NCBI RefSeq assembly: GCF_032911445.1
Contig: NZ_JAWJEJ010000001.1
Location: forward strand, 186,001-250,000
Length of the DNA: 64,000 nucleotides
Source: Sphingomonas sp. HF-S4
GTDB taxonomy: Bacteria > Pseudomonadota > Alphaproteobacteria > Sphingomonadales > Sphingomonadaceae
Reading direction: 5' to 3'
In this document: positions 62,602-64,000 of the stretch, piece after piece
How positions within the stretch are numbered: the first letter of the stretch is position 1
How the letters are laid out: each line of letters begins with the position of its first letter
Made by a program: the position numbers and the translations under genes
Notes under the pieces: generated by a model
Databases searched by the model: none
What the model saw: only the letters and a program-made list of their open reading frames with translations
What the model was told of the DNA's origin: nothing

Positions 62602-64000
62602 ATGATCAAGCACGCGCTCAACGTCACCCGCGAAAAGGATTTCGCCGCCTGGTATCAAGCCGTCATCTCGGAGGCCGATCTGGCCGAGGAGAGCGGGGTG
62701 CGCGGATGCATGGTCATCCGGCCGTGGGGCTATGGCATCTGGGAGCGCATCCAGCGGCTGCTCGACGATCGCATCAAGGCGACCGGACACGAGAATTGCT
62801 ATTTCCCGCTGTTCATCCCGCTCTCCTACTTCGAGAAGGAAGCCGAGCATGTCGACGGCTTCGCCAAGGAGATGGCGGTCGTCACGCACCACCGGCTCGT
62901 GCAGAAGGACGGCAAGCTCGTCCCCGATCCCGAGGCGAAGCTGGAGGAGCCGCTGGTCGTGCGGCCGACGTCGGAGACCGTGATCGGCGCGGCGTTCAGC
63001 CGCTGGATCCAGTCGTGGCGCGACTTGCCGGTGCTGATCAACCAATGGGCCAACGTCGTCCGCTGGGAGATGCGCACGCGCATGTTCCTGCGCACCAGCG
63101 AGTTCCTCTGGCAGGAAGGGCACACTGCGCACGCCACCGTCGAGGAGGCGCGCGAAGAGACGATGAAGATGCTCGAAGTCTATCGCTCGTTCGCCGAGGA
63201 CTGCCTGGCGCTGCCGGTGGTCGCAGGCGAGAAGCCCGAGAACGAGCGCTTCCCGGGCGCGGTCTCGACCTACAGCATCGAGGCGATGATGCAGGACGGC
63301 AAGGCGCTCCAGGCGGGCACATCGCACTTCCTGGGCACGACGTTCAGCAGCGCGCAGAACATCCGCTTCCAGAATGCCGAGGGTGAGCTCGAACTCGCGC
63401 AGACGACGAGCTGGGGCGTCTCGACTCGGATGATCGGCGGCGTGATCATGGTGCATGGCGACGATGACGGGCTGCGCGTGCCGCCGCGGATCGCGCCGTG
63501 GCAAGTGGTGATCGTGCCGATGCTGCGCGACCAGCCCGAGGACGCGGAGATCACCGCCTACTGCAAGACGCTCCAGGCCGAGCTGGCCAAGCTGAGCGCG
63601 CTGGGCGAGCCGGTGCGCGCGCTGCTCGACCTGCGCCCGGCCAAGGCGGCGACCAAGCGCTGGGGCTGGGTCAAGAAGGGTGCGCCGATCGTGATCGAAG
63701 TCGGCGGGCGCGATGTTGCCGGCGGCAACGTCTCAGTGATCCGCCGCGACCGGCTGTATCGCGAGGACGGCAAGCTCGACAGCGCGGTGGTGGCGCGCGG
63801 GCAGCTGGTCGAGGAGGCGCCGGCGATGCTCGAGAGCATCCAGCAGGCGCTGCACACCCAGGCGCGCGAGCGGATGGACGCCAATATCCGCCGCGACGTG
63901 ACCGAGTTCGCCGAACTGGAAAAGGCATTCGAGGGCAGCAAGCCGGGCTGGGTGGAAGTTAGCTGGTCGAAGCCCACGGGCGCCGAGCTCGACAAGGTGG
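62602..64000 (+). CDS. proS: Proline--tRNA ligase, long eukaryote/archaeon-type (3' end outside window)
   Basis: About 466 residues are visible and the frame is open at the window end. ALNVTREKDFAAWYQAVISE and GCMVIRPWGYGIWERIQ start it; class-II motifs 2 and 3 are near NVVRWEMRTRMFLRTSEFLW and TSWGVSTRMIGGVIM. There is no INS editing domain between motifs 2 and 3, and the C-terminal anticodon domain (IAPWQVVIVPM) follows. This is the archaeal/eukaryal-like ProRS (class 3), unlike the short bacterial form of many alphaproteobacteria. ATG at 62602. Confidence 0.92.
   Translation, partial: MIKHALNVTREKDFAAWYQAVISEADLAEESGVRGCMVIRPWGYGIWERIQRLLDDRIKATGHENCYFPLFIPLSYFEKEAEHVDGFAKEMAVVTHHRLVQKDGKLVPDPEAKLEEPLVVRPTSETVIGAAFSRWIQSWRDLPVLINQWANVVRWEMRTRMFLRTSEFLWQEGHTAHATVEEAREETMKMLEVYRSFAEDCLALPVVAGEKPENERFPGAVSTYSIEAMMQDGKALQAGTSHFLGTTFSSAQNIRFQNAEGELELAQTTSWGVSTRMIGGVIMVHGDDDGLRVPPRIAPWQVVIVPMLRDQPEDAEITAYCKTLQAELAKLSALGEPVRALLDLRPAKAATKRWGWVKKGAPIVIEVGGRDVAGGNVSVIRRDRLYREDGKLDSAVVARGQLVEEAPAMLESIQQALHTQARERMDANIRRDVTEFAELEKAFEGSKPGWVEVSWSKPTGAELDKV

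Noticed and set aside
1..64000. CRISPR array, tRNA, rRNA, transposase or prophage
   Set aside because: No regularly spaced direct repeats, cloverleaf-like gene, rRNA or integrase/transposase sequence was recognised on reading; a tRNA scan would settle the point for tRNAs.

Overview
The window reads as chromosome of a GC-rich alphaproteobacterium of the Sphingomonas group. The evidence is a CtrA response regulator with a dense cluster of GANTC (CcrM-type) sites in its promoter, an RcnB-family proline/threonine-rich protein, several TonB-dependent receptors, a DUF6481 protein, a Tad/Cpa pilus cluster, and many short C/G-rich palindromic repeats between genes. No rRNA, tRNA, CRISPR array, transposase or prophage was found. 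Coding density is high and most genes are ordinary housekeeping functions.

Layout. 1-8.3 kb: tail of an M28 peptidase, RcnB-like protein, free-Met-sulfoxide reductase, ArfB and RluA (overlapping), WrbA, a pirin with a divergent LysR regulator, ctrA, and an MFS exporter. 8.7-25.7 kb: the accessory catabolic region. A large TonB receptor diverges from a Tat-exported penicillin acylase. Then come an XRE-cupin regulator divergent from a serine hydrolase and DgcA, followed by a second TonB receptor, DgcN (DUF1611), a YkvI-type amino-acid transporter, a second serine hydrolase and an M19 dipeptidase. 25.7-34.9 kb: orphan sensor kinase, ychF, MpaB-like oxygenase, TbpB-like lipoprotein, ParD-like/map, pth, rplY, TraB/GumN lipoprotein. 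35.0-41.5 kb: glyQ, a frameshifted DUF559 gene inside a repeat-bounded element, glyS carrying an in-frame repeat, and ppdK. 41.9-49.3 kb: tadC, tadB, cpaE, cpaD, cpaC, cpaB, cpaA on the minus strand, with no cpaF. 49.3-64 kb: hydrolase, FAD oxidoreductase, thioesterase, rnhA/thrB/ispH, then a tandem glycine riboswitch with gcvT-gcvH-gcvPA-gcvPB, a DMT transporter and the start of proS.

Most interesting system: the 14.4-25.7 kb locus. It joins the two enzymes of the DgcN/DgcA D-glutamate route with an outer-membrane receptor, an inner-membrane transporter, two S12-type serine hydrolases and an M19 dipeptidase. I read it as a scavenging pathway for D-glutamate or D-amino-acid-containing (possibly peptidoglycan-derived) peptides. 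Two promoters in it share one layout, TTGACA-N10-CAGGAT, each over a palindromic site. The site at 18253-18282 is a perfect 12-bp inverted repeat, and the other lies next to the XRE-cupin gene, so that protein is the natural candidate regulator of both transcripts.

A second theme is repeat invasion. At least three families of short palindromic elements sit between operon genes. In places they appear to supply ribosome-binding sites (24524, 57514). One carries a DUF559 nuclease-like gene between glyQ and glyS, and one lies in frame inside glyS.
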